In this document: one piece after another, positions 1-11,044 of the stretch
How the letters are laid out: each line of letters begins with the position of its first letter
Numbering within the stretch: position 1 is the stretch's first letter
Assembly (NCBI GenBank): GCA_030512335.1
Contig: JAULSU010000002.1
Location: 3,720,001-3,784,000, forward strand
Length of the DNA stretch: 64,000 nt
Direction: 5' to 3'
From: Immersiella caudata
Lineage: Eukaryota > Ascomycota > Sordariomycetes > Sordariales > Lasiosphaeriaceae
Made by a program: the position numbers and the translations under genes
The notes under the pieces: generated by a model
Told to the model about the DNA's origin: nothing
Databases searched by the model: none
What the model saw: only the letters and a program-made list of their open reading frames with translations

Positions 1-2912
1 TCTTTTGGAAGTGGCGGTGGTAACTCATGATCATGATCAAAGAGTGGAACAGGCAGTTGCTGACGTCAGGACGGCGGAGTCCAGTAGCGCTTGGTGGTTC
101 CTGAAAACTGTTCATCCGAATCATCTCACAAAAGACGCGCCTCACTTCTTGGATATGGGTCGTTGCGCCGTCGAATACCGGATGGTTGCTCAACTGCGCC
201 GGGAAATGCACCAAGATGAAGCTGTAAACTTCCCAGTCGCATCCGTGGTGGAATAAGCTGAGCAGCGCGTCAAGCCAAGAACTCATCTCAAGGACGGCCT
301 GCGTAACTTGGGACTCGTCATCGTTGCTCTTTTCTCTGAATGAAAGGACCTGTTGGCTCGGTATGCTCGGAGGACTTTCTGGCAGGGCGTCCGCATCCGG
401 GACGGCCCAGAGACGCTGGCCCTGGTGAGGGGTCTGCTTGTGGTTGTGAGACGGTCTGGGAGGTGGTCCTCGGTCGCCTACTTGTCCCTGCGTGAAGGAG
501 ATACCACGGGACGTGCGAGACCCTGATTGCTCAACCCTCGACAACCTTGCAGACTGCGCTGCATCTTCAGCCAACTTTCGGGCCAGAGAGGCTTCGGTGC
601 GATAGAGAGTCCCCGCCAGACCCTCGTTCTCTACCAAAGTTGTGAGATAAACACGGTGCTCGGAGTCGGCCCGCAGACGAAACAGAAGCTTCATAGCAGT
701 GAGGCGAGCGTCGACCTGGCAGGAGTTCGACCTGGCAATATGTACGAGTGCCGTAAACGCTTGCGTTGCCTTTGAGGCGTCCGTATTCATGCTTTTGATA
801 AAAATTTGAACGTAACCTTTGGTGACCACGTTGGAAAGGCTCTGATTTGCGCAATAGACTCCTTGCTCTTGCGCTAGTCCTGGCTTCGCTGCAGTTGCGT
901 TCGGTTGAGGAATCGTGGCCATCTCTCCCGAAACAACTTTCCTGAATGCATCCAGAATATCACTGAAGCGTTCAGGACCGGCCATATCCGCAACGCCAAC
1001 CAGAAAAGCCACCGTCTGCTGGAGAACCAGCGTCTCGCTTTCCTCGGACAGTCCCGAGAGCACACGCTGGATCAAGCCGATATCCTCCTCCTCTTCCACA
1101 AGATCCTGCAGCAGGGTAAGGAAGTTGTAAACCTCTGTCACAAGCTCGAGAGCCTGGAGGCGGGTGAGCGGAAGGCGACTTTTGTCGAGATAGAAACCTT
1201 CCAAAACTAGGCCCAGATTTTTCTTCCACTCCACATCGGATGGAAAGCAGCTGCGGTTCTCCTTGAAATGATCAATGACCAGAGTGGCCGCAGAGTCTGG
1301 GAGCGCTTGTTGCACTTCGGTTAGGAAGTTCATACACTCGTCTTTTTGCACAAAGTCGGTGCGTTTCTGCACGAGCATCCTCTCAACCTGGCCGACGAGA
1401 ATTCTCAGCTGGTATGCGACACTGTCTTCGTTTTCCGGGTCATCCTTTGCTGCCGTACGAGAGGAGTCCGGGTTGGTTGGGGGCGTACGAATAGTCTTCT
1501 CAGCACATGCGACAGCGACCGAGAAGAGGGGCGACCAATGTTCCTCGACCACAATTGGATTGATGTTCCCACGAGGATCCTCAAATAGGGAGTTGATGAG
1601 CTTCAAGCTCTCTATTGAGATCCGGGTATGTCCAATCTGAGAAACGATCGATAGCCCATCAACCAAGAGCGCCAAGGGGACCGCAGGGTAGCCCTTTTCG
1701 GTGGACTTGGAAAGGAGCTTCTTGAGAACGGAAAGCGCGCCACGCACTTCACGAACAGCATCCTTCTCTTTGCCCTCGCTGAGCGGTACTGGAATCCTCC
1801 GCAAGACGTCCAGCAAAATCCTGACGGTAGATTGACCATGGTGCGATCTGCAGATATTGCCTAGGACGTGCCAGGCATCCTTTTGCAGGGCGTGGACCAG
1901 GCAGTGAATGGAACTGAGAACTTGGATACATCCCCTGAGCTTATCTTTGGGAATCGTGCCAAACGTCACAAGAGCATCAATGACGTTGATACAAGACCTC
2001 AGATCCTCCTCGACGCTGGTATTCAAGCATATTGTAAGAAGACGAGCGAGCAAGTTCCCCACCACGCTGTCCGAGGCGAACTTGAAGTTGAACTTGATGA
2101 CATCCTTGAGGAAGGCGAATAATTGAGAGAAATTCTTGTCCTCGCCAATGGCCAATGCTTTCCCCTTCGAAGATTTGTTGGCCGAGCGGGCTGCCTGTCT
2201 CCGAGCAGCCCTGACGACCTTATACCAGTCACGAAGCCAGGTTGTGAGGAGGGGAAAGATCTCGTAATAGAAACCAGACACATTTCTTCCGTGGTTCGTC
2301 AAGTCCTCGAGGGCTGCCAGTTGTAGATGAAAATCCTCGGGATTCGCCTCTGCCGTTAGGGTATCGAAATAGTTCTTTCGCTCACGGTCTGTCGAGGTAG
2401 CATACTGAACACACTTGGTCAGAAGCTCCCAGCCTGCGACCCGAGCAGCAGTTGGCTTGGTTGTCTCTATCAGATCCTTCCCTGCTTCCCATATCTCGAG
2501 CACCTGCGCAGCACAGCGGTCAGAACACAACCCGTCCTCGCAATGTGATATGGGCCACAATACGCACGGGATTGAACGGAAAATCAGCTATGGCATAGCG
2601 CAACGAGTTTGCAGCTGCCACCCGCTCAGTGAGCGTAGCGCCGCTTTTCAACTGTCTGTACAGCTCCATATGGTCCCTTGGCAGACCACGGGCAACGTGC
2701 GCGTGGATGCGGGCATCGGCATGAACATCGGAATTCGGACTCGAGATCGGGGGAGGCGATTTTGCGAGCTTGCCGCCTCCAAGCCTGAACACGCCGGCCA
2801 AGCCGCCGACAACCCTCGACTCGTGGGGTTGAGGCTCATCTCCTGGCGAAGGGGACATAGGCTGTTGGTTCTCAGAGGCCTGATGGCCCAGAGACGCTAC
2901 ACGGCGGAACAT
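1..2912 (-). CDS. tsc2: Tuberin (TSC2 homologue), N-terminal part; 3' end beyond window
   Basis: Spliced model: exon 1 at 2912-2568 (115 codons), a 64-nt intron at 2567-2504, exon 2 from 2503 running open off the window. About 949 residues are visible. The intron is phase 0 and joins ...FPFNP to VLEIWEAGKD. The long alpha-helical, HEAT-like sequence (for example LYRQLKSGATLTERVAAANS near residue 85) matches the conserved N-terminal region of fungal tuberins; the C-terminal Rap/Rheb-GAP domain would lie beyond base 1. Tuberin is the GTPase-activating partner of hamartin and restrains Rheb and TORC1 in response to nutrients. The first about 65 residues are low-complexity, and the ATG at 2912 is the only start in that frame, so the exact N-terminus is uncertain. 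A low-complexity patch near residues 820-880 is a likely disordered linker. The gene diverges from CSE1. Identity rests on recognition of the family, not on an alignment. Confidence 0.82.
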
Positions 2913-4376
2913 GTCAGTAAGAGAGGCATGGGAGATGGCAAAGAGTCAAGCAGAAGCTTATCGTTGGCGAACTCCTTCGTTGAAGCGCCAAGATCAAAGA
3001 GGTCGAATGGGGGGCGAGCTAGGCTGTTGTGCAGGCGCTTGCAGGAGCCGCATGCAGGTTGCAAAGGGAATAGCAGCGGGCCCTGATCGAGGGGCAAGGG
3101 GCACCAAGAAGAGGCATGGGAATCTGAAATATTCAACGGCCACCACCGTCGCGGGCCCTGTCCGGGAAGCAAGGAGCGCAGAGCGCCAGCAGCTCGCAAG
3201 GCGGACGCGGACGGGAGCCGAATGCCCTGGCCCCGCAGTCCGGGGCTCCGATCAGGACAACACAGGGATTCTGCAATGAGATATGAGACATGACTTACAC
3301 TCAATGTACTACTTGCATAAAATAGGTGTGAGGCAGAGCCAACCAAGGCCTCACCCAGGCTGCGCTGCTGCGCTGCGCAAGTTGCCCCTTTTCACCTTCA
3401 CGTCCGCCTGAGGGGAATCGCTGGCTTGCGCTCTGCAGCCTACCGAGATGCAGCTGCCTCTTGTTGTGTCTCGCGATAAAGGAGCAGGGTGTGTGTTTCG
3501 TTTCGGTCACTCGATCCAGCGATCGTCGGGTCGCACCAGCTGCACAAATCGACCGTTACTAGGGGACTGCCGTGGCCATCAGGAGAGTGATAATGGCGGG
3601 ATGTCGACGGAGCTGAGCGAACATTGGAGCATGCGCAGCTCTGGCGAACGCAAGCAGGAAATGACGGAAGAAACTCTGTTGATGCTCCGCTATTGGCCGT
3701 CGTGTGGGCACCCCTCCATCCAATCACCGCCTGCGGATCGATCTCCAGGAGCAGGGGTTCGGATTGCCAAGTTGCTACTGTAAACTTGTCCGAATGTCTG
3801 GCTGTGTTTGAAAATCTACAGATGGAGGCCGCCTTGGTGATAGATCAGATATTCCCGGAGGTTCAGCTGATGCGCACTTGCAAACAAAATACCAAGGGCG
3901 ACTGTCAGTTCAGCTGCACAGGATGAACGCCTATGCAGACATCGCAAGTGCCTCTTTCACACACCCGCTACTTGTAGGGGTGTTCAACGATAAAGAACAT
4001 AGCGACGGGAAGCACATTTCACCCAAATACCACCAGGTTCAATGGATTCGATGAAGAACTATGCAGATACGACACCAGGATGGCCCTCACTTTGAGCCTC
4101 TACGTTTGCAGAGAACGGCGGCATGTCTCCAGGCAGCGCCAAGATTGAAGGCCGGAGGGGTCAATGCTCCCCGCTTCCGCAGTTCTGTAAACTCTGGACC
4201 CTGTCCCAAAGCTGCCCCACCACAACCCCAAATCGCTTTGCTTTGGCAACCAGGAAGTTTGCAACATCTTCGACCAGGCCTGCGGGTTTTGTTTTTTTTT
4301 GCGACTTCGACATCCCGCCCTCCCTCAGTTGCTTCTACCGCAGCGGCCTCGAAGAAGCCCTCAGACGTAACCCATA
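2913..4376. promoter_or_regulatory. Divergent intergenic region between tsc2 and CSE1
   Basis: No convincing coding sequence is visible in this 1.46 kb between two divergent starts, so it must hold both promoters and 5' leaders. Pyrimidine-rich tracts lie just upstream of the CSE1 ATG (about 4285-4330, including a T9 run), as is common near fungal transcription starts. Short open frames on both strands lack family features. Confidence 0.5.
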
Positions 4377-7300
4377 ATGGCCTCCAATACGGACGCTCTC
4401 GCGCAGTTGCTGAACGCTACGCTCGATCCCAAGCAGCATCGCAAAGGTAAGTAAATAATGACGGGCTTGGGCGCTTGCACGGCGCCAAAACAACCACCCC
4501 ACCATCAGCCTGAGCCATATGATAAACGCATGCGCTGACTCTTACGCGCTCAGCCGAGAATGCTCTCAAGGAAGAAGCCAAGAAGCCCAAATACTCGCTC
4601 GCCCTCCTGAGCATCGTGAGCTCACCGACCCAGCAACAAAACATTCGTTTATCCGCTGCTCTCGCTTTCAAAAACTTCATCCGCCACAACTATGTTGATG
4701 AGGAAGGAAACTACAAGCTTCCCCAGGAGGAGGTTGCCACAATCAAGAACGAGCTCGTGGGGCTCATGATCTCCTCACCGCCAACAATACAAACACAGCT
4801 CGGCGAGGCCATCAGCATCATCGCCGACTCGGATTTTTGGGAGCGTTGGGATACCCTCACCCAAGACCTTGTCAACCGGCTCTCCCCTACCGATTCCAAG
4901 ATCACCAATGGCGTTTTGGAGGTTGCGCATTCCATCTTCCAACGATGGCGTCCACTCTTCTCCTCCAACGCGCTGAACATCGAAGTCTTGCACGTTGTGA
5001 ACATCTTTGGGCAGCCCTTTATTCAGATGTTGGAGGTGGCCGACCAGAGAATTGAACAGTACAAGGACGATCCGGCTGCTCTCAAGGGCTGGTTAGAAAC
5101 GATGAGTCTCCTCATTCGCATTCTCTACGACCTTGCGTGCCAGGACATTCCCCCCATCATCGAGACACACCTCCAACCCATCACCGTGGTATTGGAGAAG
5201 TACCTGTCGTACTCCAACGCCGCCTTTGCTGATGAGGAGGACGAGGCCACCCCGGTCGAGACTCTGAAGTCTGACATTTGCGACGTTTTGCAGCTATTCA
5301 CCAACAAGTACGACAGCGACTTTAGCAGCTACGTCCAGCCCTTCACCTCGGCGGTTTGGGGGGTGCTCTCGAGTATCGGAACAGAGAAGAGATACGACAT
5401 ACTTGCTAGCAAAGCGCTGCAATTCCTCACAGCCGTCGCTTCGGTGCGCCAACATGCCGAGATCTTCAACAACGAACAGGTTTTGACGACAATCGTCGAG
5501 AAAGTCATTCTTCCCAACGTCGCGCTTAGAGAGTCCGATATTGAGATGTTTGAGGACGAGCCCATTGAGTTCATTCGCCGCGACCTAGAAGGATCAGACA
5601 CCGATTCTCGGCGGAGAGCAGCGACAGACTTCTTGCGGAAACTCCTCGACAACTTTGAGCACACCGTCACCAAGGTCGTGTTCGGGTTCATCAACCCCCT
5701 GATCGAGCAAGGGAAGCGGGATTGGAAGGCAAAAGACACAGCTGTGTACCTCTTCCTTGCCATTGCCGCCAAAGGAACTGTGACCGCCGCGCAGGGTGTG
5801 AAGACAGTGAACAGCTTTGTCAATGTTGTTGAGTTTTTTGAGCAGCATATTGCCGCCGACTTGCTCGAAGCGGGAAGCCAACCAATCGCCAAGGTCAACT
5901 CGATCAAGTACCTTTATAACTTTAGAAGCCAGCTCAACAAGGCCCAATGGGACACGGCAATCAATCCCCTTATCCAAAACCTCGGTTCAGATAACTACGT
6001 GGTCTACACATACGCCGCGATTGCTGTCGAGCGAGTATTGTTCCTGACGGACGATGGAGGCCGCCACATCCTCCCACGGGAAGATATCCAGCCCTATGCA
6101 AAGGACCTCCTCGAGCATCTCTTTGCCCTGGTTGAGAAGGACAAGACGCCAGCAAAGCTGCAGGAGAACGAGTTCCTGATGAGATGCATCATGAGAGTGC
6201 TGATCGTCATCAAGGAGGGCGTGATAACCTGTGGGATTGACAACGTGGTTGACCACCTGATCCTGATCACCAACATCATCAAGGAGAACCCGAGCAACCC
6301 CCGATTCTACTACTACCACTTCGAGGCCATCGGTGCTCTCGTCAGGTATATTCCGTCCCCATAAAAGCATAGAAGTTAGCGTATTGACGAGACGCAGATT
6401 CTGCAGCGGCTCTGCTCAGGCGAACCTGTTCGCCAAATTCTGGGCAACCTTCTCCACCATTCTCGTTGAGGATGTATCTGGTATGTGTAACCAATCTAGA
6501 CTTCGTGGTTAGTTACCGCTAACTCTGTGGTTAGAGTTCGTCCCGTACGTCTTCCAGATCTTTGCGTTGCTTCTGGAGCTCAACCCAACAAACGAGCTGC
6601 CAGGCGACTTCAAAGCCCTCCTCGACAACATTCTGGCCCCAGGACCTTGGGATACCAGGGGAAATGTACCCCCTCTCGCCAGATTCGTATCGGCAATCAT
6701 GCCAAAGGCGGCCTCTTCGATCGTTGCCGAACAGAAGCTGGAGCCCATTCTCACCATTTTCCAGCGGCTGCTTTCCGGCAAAAAGACGGAACAGAATGCT
6801 TTCGACATTCTCGAAGCAGTCGTTGCGTCGTTCCCCGCGTAAGTCAGCATTGATTTCCTGTTTCTGCCCGGGGGTGCTAACACGAACACCGCAGCACGGT
6901 CCTGGAGCCTTACTTTAGCACCATCATCACGCTCATCTTCGCAAAAATCCAGGCCGGAGCAACGGATTCGCTCAAGAGCCGAGTGGTCCGCTTTTACCAT
7001 TTGGTATCCGCCAGGACAGGCGAGGCAGGCATGGGTGCGGACTATTTTATCAAGCACGCCGAAGCGGTCCAAGCCAACGTGTTCACGCCATTCTACCTCA
7101 CGGTTATCATGCCGACGACAGCCCAGTTTGCGCGCCCTGCCGACCGCAAGCTTGGTGTCATCTCGTACACCAAGACTCTCTGTGAGTCGCAATCTTTTGC
7201 GCAGCGCTACGCCAAGGGGTGGGGCTTCACATGCAACAACCTGCTCGACCTTCTCAAGAACGCACCCAAGGTGGCCACGGGAGCAGGCGATGAGATTGTC

Positions 7301-7525
7301 AACGAGGCGGACGTGGATGATATCGGGTTTGGCGTCGGCTTTACACCGCTCAACACGTGCAAGCGCGGGGCACGGGACGACTTCCCGGAGATTGTCAAAG
7401 TGGAAGAGTGGGTCAGTGTGTACATCAAGGAGGCAAACCAGCGCCACGGCGGAGCCATCGCGAAGTTTGTGGAGGAGCGGTTGTCGCCCGAGGCGAAGGC
7501 GGCGCTCCAGCCCTACCTGGTATAA
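4377..7525 (+). CDS. CSE1: Exportin-2 / Cse1 (importin-alpha re-exporter)
   Basis: Five exons: 4377-4446, 4554-6345, 6398-6480, 6535-6838 and 6895-7525. They sum to 2,880 nt, giving 959 aa, the usual size of Cse1/CAS. Every junction has GT/AG borders and keeps frame. The N-terminus holds the importin-beta N-terminal domain (about residues 25-95), followed by HEAT-repeat helices and the conserved C-terminal part (for example FKALLDNILAPGPWD and FYHLVSARTGEAG). Cse1 is a karyopherin that binds RanGTP and empty importin-alpha in the nucleus and returns it to the cytoplasm, and it is essential in yeast. The first exon encodes only 23 residues. Codon use is strongly C/G-ending, typical of a well-expressed gene. 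No anomalies are seen. Confidence 0.95.
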
Positions 7526-8191
7526 AAAGGTGGGGTTTCTGCACTGTGGGACCTGCGAAGAAGACGCGGGGGGGTGGAAATGAGATTCTACGTTGGGGTA
7601 GGAGAGAACTAGATGAGCACAATATGCATGGATACCAAGCCCATCCGAAAAGAGAACACAATAGTTACATGTCGATGAATGAACTAGAGGAACAGGGAAA
7701 AGTTTTGGGGGGCGTTCTCGCTTGATATCATGATGTTGAAGACAGGGAAGGAACAGACGGCGGTAAGTAGATAATATGTAGGTAGTTAGCAGCTGAAAAA
7801 CGCTCGATTCAGGTATCAACATCTGATATTGTCCGTTGTTGCTGCCCCTGAATCTTGTTCACCTGTGGTGAGGCGGGGTTGCTGGCTCGGGTAACAGAAG
7901 AGAACAAAGAAGCAATCGATATCGATAGCGCTGGTGAAACGAGGCGCACGGGAGCGGGCACGCGATGTGAGAGAGGACTGTGCCGAAGTAAGGGATATCA
8001 GCTACCTTGCCTTATCTTGCCTTGTCTTGCCTTGTCTTGCCTTCCCTTGCCTTGCCTTGCCTTGCCATGCTTTGCCTTGCCTTGCCTTGCCTTGCCTTGC
8101 CTTGCCTTGCTTCGGGTAGTAGACCGCCAGGTTCCAACGCTCGTTCTCCAGTCATTCGTTTACCACGGTACACCGTCGGCTTGTTGCCAGG
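7526..8191. other. CSE1 3' region and carboxypeptidase 5' region
   Basis: Non-coding by inspection. It contains the CSE1 3' UTR and, from 8005 to 8110, a CCTTG/CTTGC pentanucleotide array that lies immediately upstream of the carboxypeptidase ATG. Confidence 0.5.
8005..8110 (+). repeat. (CTTGC)n pentanucleotide microsatellite
   Basis: About 21 units of a five-base CTTGC/CCTTG motif. The 5' half has T or C variants (TTATC, TGTC, TTCC), and the last eight units or so are nearly perfect. It ends about 80 bp before the carboxypeptidase start, so it is probably in its promoter or 5' UTR. Confidence 0.95.
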
Positions 8192-9981
8192 ATGATTTTG
8201 AGGTCGTACTCGTTTGCCTGGGTGTTCGCCGCTGTGGTGGCTCTCCTCCCTTTGGTTGAGTCCACCGGCGGCGGTGGTGGCGGCTGGGGTAACCCTAGCA
8301 TCACGTTCCGCGAGGTAAACAGCCCCCTTTTCTTCTCTTCCAACACAAAACTTACAAAAATCCCTCAGGTCCACATCTGCGAAACCACACCCTACACCAA
8401 ATCCTACTCTGGCTATATTACACTTCCCTCCTCTCCCGACACCAAAATATTCTTTTGGCTCTTCGAATCCCGCCACCTCAACCCCCGCACGGCGCCACTT
8501 ACGGTCTGGCTCAATGGCGGCCCTGGGGCTGCCTCCATGACACAGGCTGTGAACGGGCATAATGGACCTTGTGTGGTGCAGTCGAGTGGGAACTCTACCG
8601 CGGTGAACCCGTGGAGCTGGAATAAGGCGTCGAATGTCCTCTATATCGACCAGCCTGCCGGTACGGGATTTTCGCATGGTGACAATCTGGCGGATACTAC
8701 GGCGAGATCTGCCAACCAGGTGGCAGAGGCAGTCAGGGTTTGGAGGAACCAGTGAGCTGACCCCTTTTCTTACCCACCTACTCACCTAGGTGATGACATG
8801 TTTGGAGATGAGAAACGGGGCTGACGCCAAGCAGCTGGAAGTTTTCCGAGTACAAGAGGGAGAGTATCAACATTTGGTCACAGTCGTATGGCGGGCATTT
8901 CGCCCCGGCCATTGCGGTGTTGCTGAAGAATCACATGAGGATCAACTCGGTGGGTGTCATCAACGGGATTTTTGACATTCTCGTCCAAGCACCGTCGTAT
9001 CCGACATTTGCGGTGAACAACACGTACATCAAGACCGTCCCCGATGAGGCTGCTGCTGCCGCTTTGCAGGCCATGACGATGCCGGGGGGGTGTGCCGACC
9101 AGGCTGCGGCGTGCAGGCAGCTTCAGCAGGCATATGACCCACAGAATACGGGAGCGAACTCGACGGTGAATGCCGATTGTTTTGGAGCGTTTCAGTTCTG
9201 CTGGGGGAATGTTTACTACGTCTATGAAGCAGTCTCAGGGGTGAGTGTCACCCTCCCAGAACATACCGACAAGGAAAAGGGGGACTAACACACACAAAGC
9301 GCAGCCCCTTCGACATCAAACAACTCCTCCCCGATCCGATTCCCTCTCCGCTCGGAGACGAGTTCCTGAGCAAGCCATGGGTCCGACAGGCCCTTGGGGC
9401 GCAGGTTCCGTACGCTGATGCGAACGACACAATTAACACCGGTATGCATCCATCTCCTTTCCAACCCCTTATTGAACCCCCATGGAACCTCTATTGAACC
9501 CCCATGGAACCTCTGTTGAACTCCCCCTCCAACCCACAACTAATACTCATCAGCATTCCTCCTAAACGGCGATTTCCTCCGCTCCTACACCCCCGAACTC
9601 TCCACCCTCCTCAACGCCAGCGTCAAAGTCGCCCTCGTCTACGGCGATAGAGACTACCGCGCCAACTGTACGTCCCCCCTTCCTCTCCTCCCCTCCTTCC
9701 TACCTCATAAACCAACCCCTTCTCTCCCAGGGTTCGGAGGCGAAGCCCTCTCGCTCGCCCTAAACTTCCCCGGAAAGGCCGCATTCTCAGCTAAACCCTA
9801 CGCCAACATCATCACGGGGGGTTATGTGCCCGCCGTGAAGGGCAAGGTGAGGCAATACGGAGCCCTGTCGTTTAGTGTGGTGCATGAGGCGGGACATGAG
9901 GTTCCGTACTATCAGGGGGAGGCGGCCTTGAGGATTTTCGAGAGAACTTTGGGGGGCAAAGCGGTGGCTACGGGGCTGTGA
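8192..9981 (+). CDS. Secreted serine carboxypeptidase, peptidase family S10
   Basis: Six exons: 8192-8314, 8369-8751, 8835-9240, 9300-9441, 9554-9667 and 9731-9981. They sum to 1,419 nt (472 aa), with consistent phases. Residues 1-24 are a hydrophobic signal peptide ending near VES, followed by a Gly-rich patch. Family motifs are WLNGGPG (oxyanion region), NVLYIDQPAGTGFSHG, the nucleophile motif SQSYGG (Ser186; Glu-Ser-Tyr is commoner, so Gln replaces Glu), GDRD with the catalytic Asp (383-385), and GHEVP with the catalytic His445. The enzyme should remove C-terminal residues from peptides in the secretory route or outside the cell, at acid pH. Exon 2-3 borders are the least certain: the proposed intron 8752-8834 joins the frames but leaves a short linker before the active-site segment. 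Confidence 0.88.
9471..9520 (+). repeat. 22-bp tandem duplication inside an intron
   Basis: A unit beginning ATTGAACCCC is present as two perfect 22-bp copies (9471-9492 and 9493-9514) plus a partial third. It lies in intron 4 of the carboxypeptidase gene. It does not touch the splice sites and is probably replication slippage. Confidence 0.85.
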
Positions 9982-11044
9982 GCCTGGGAGCGAGGGGATT
10001 ATGACCGGGTTGCGGCCCAGTTTGGTCGTGGTTTTAAAAAGGGGCAGAAAAGGGGTTGGAAAACGGGTGGAAGGGGTTATAGCCCGGTTGAAAGCTGGTC
10101 CTCTGCTGGCTGAAAAGGGGTTATCTGCTTTGCCCGTTGGTCTCGGTGCGTTTTATTCTAGCATATCCACGAGGGAAGGCAATAGCAGTGTGGATTCTCG
10201 TTTGGAACACAAAACTTCCTTCACCACCCCGTAGTAGGTCTCTTCGTCCATTCCCACAACTCACATCCAGACATCCAAACCAACGCATCCACGCCGAGCC
10301 TCCTCCTGTGTGACCCTTGGGGATACGATGCCATGCAAAGTCTTCCCGGACCGTCCCTGCAGCTTTCGGCTCCACCCCAACCAAGCTGCCATCTCGCTCT
10401 CACACTTGTTAGCCAAACCAAGAAATTAATCTGACAATTAATCCTGCAGTTGCATTCCAAGTGGGCGGTACACGAGGTGTTGGCGTGGACGCCGCCTTTG
10501 TATGGCTGCTGCACATGTCAGACATATTATATAGTGGCCCCCCCCTTCTATGAGCTGTCTTCCTAGTGGCCGTTTCTGCTGGTCAAGGAATGGCCAAGCA
10601 TCAATCCAAATGCACCAGGGTTGAGTAATATGCAGCTTGTTGGTTCATGTTCAGTGGTTATGTTATATATGCTGGGTATGTATGATAGGAGCTTGTCTCC
10701 GCCGTTCTCTCCCTATTTTGTCTTGCACCTAGAAATCTCCCAGCCTACAACACACGATAAACACGCCTTGAACCCTGCACACAATGCGCAGAAGCAAGAG
10801 ATGGAACATAGGATGATTACTAACGCCGGAGCCCGCTATGTTGTTCATGACTGGTCGTAATGAAAAGATCCGTCGTCGCGAACTCGACAATGAAGGGTAT
10901 TAAATCGTTCATACAGAGAAAAAAAAGCACCAACAAAAGATCCCAGAGAAACGCCTCAAAAGTCAGTGTCATCACGTGTCGTGGCGGGGGAGCAGTTGCC
11001 TGCCCCTCGAAAACGATCTCGGAAACTGTCAGACCGAGCAGCGT
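9982..11044. other. Convergent intergenic region
   Basis: This is the space between the ends of the carboxypeptidase and PH-domain genes. It has several stop-rich open frames, none with recognisable features. It presumably contains both 3' UTRs and terminators; no ncRNA is recognised. Confidence 0.5.

Noticed and set aside
5329..5907. 192-codon antisense frame inside CSE1
   Set aside because: A shadow of the real gene on the other strand, rich in Ser/Arg as expected from antisense codons.
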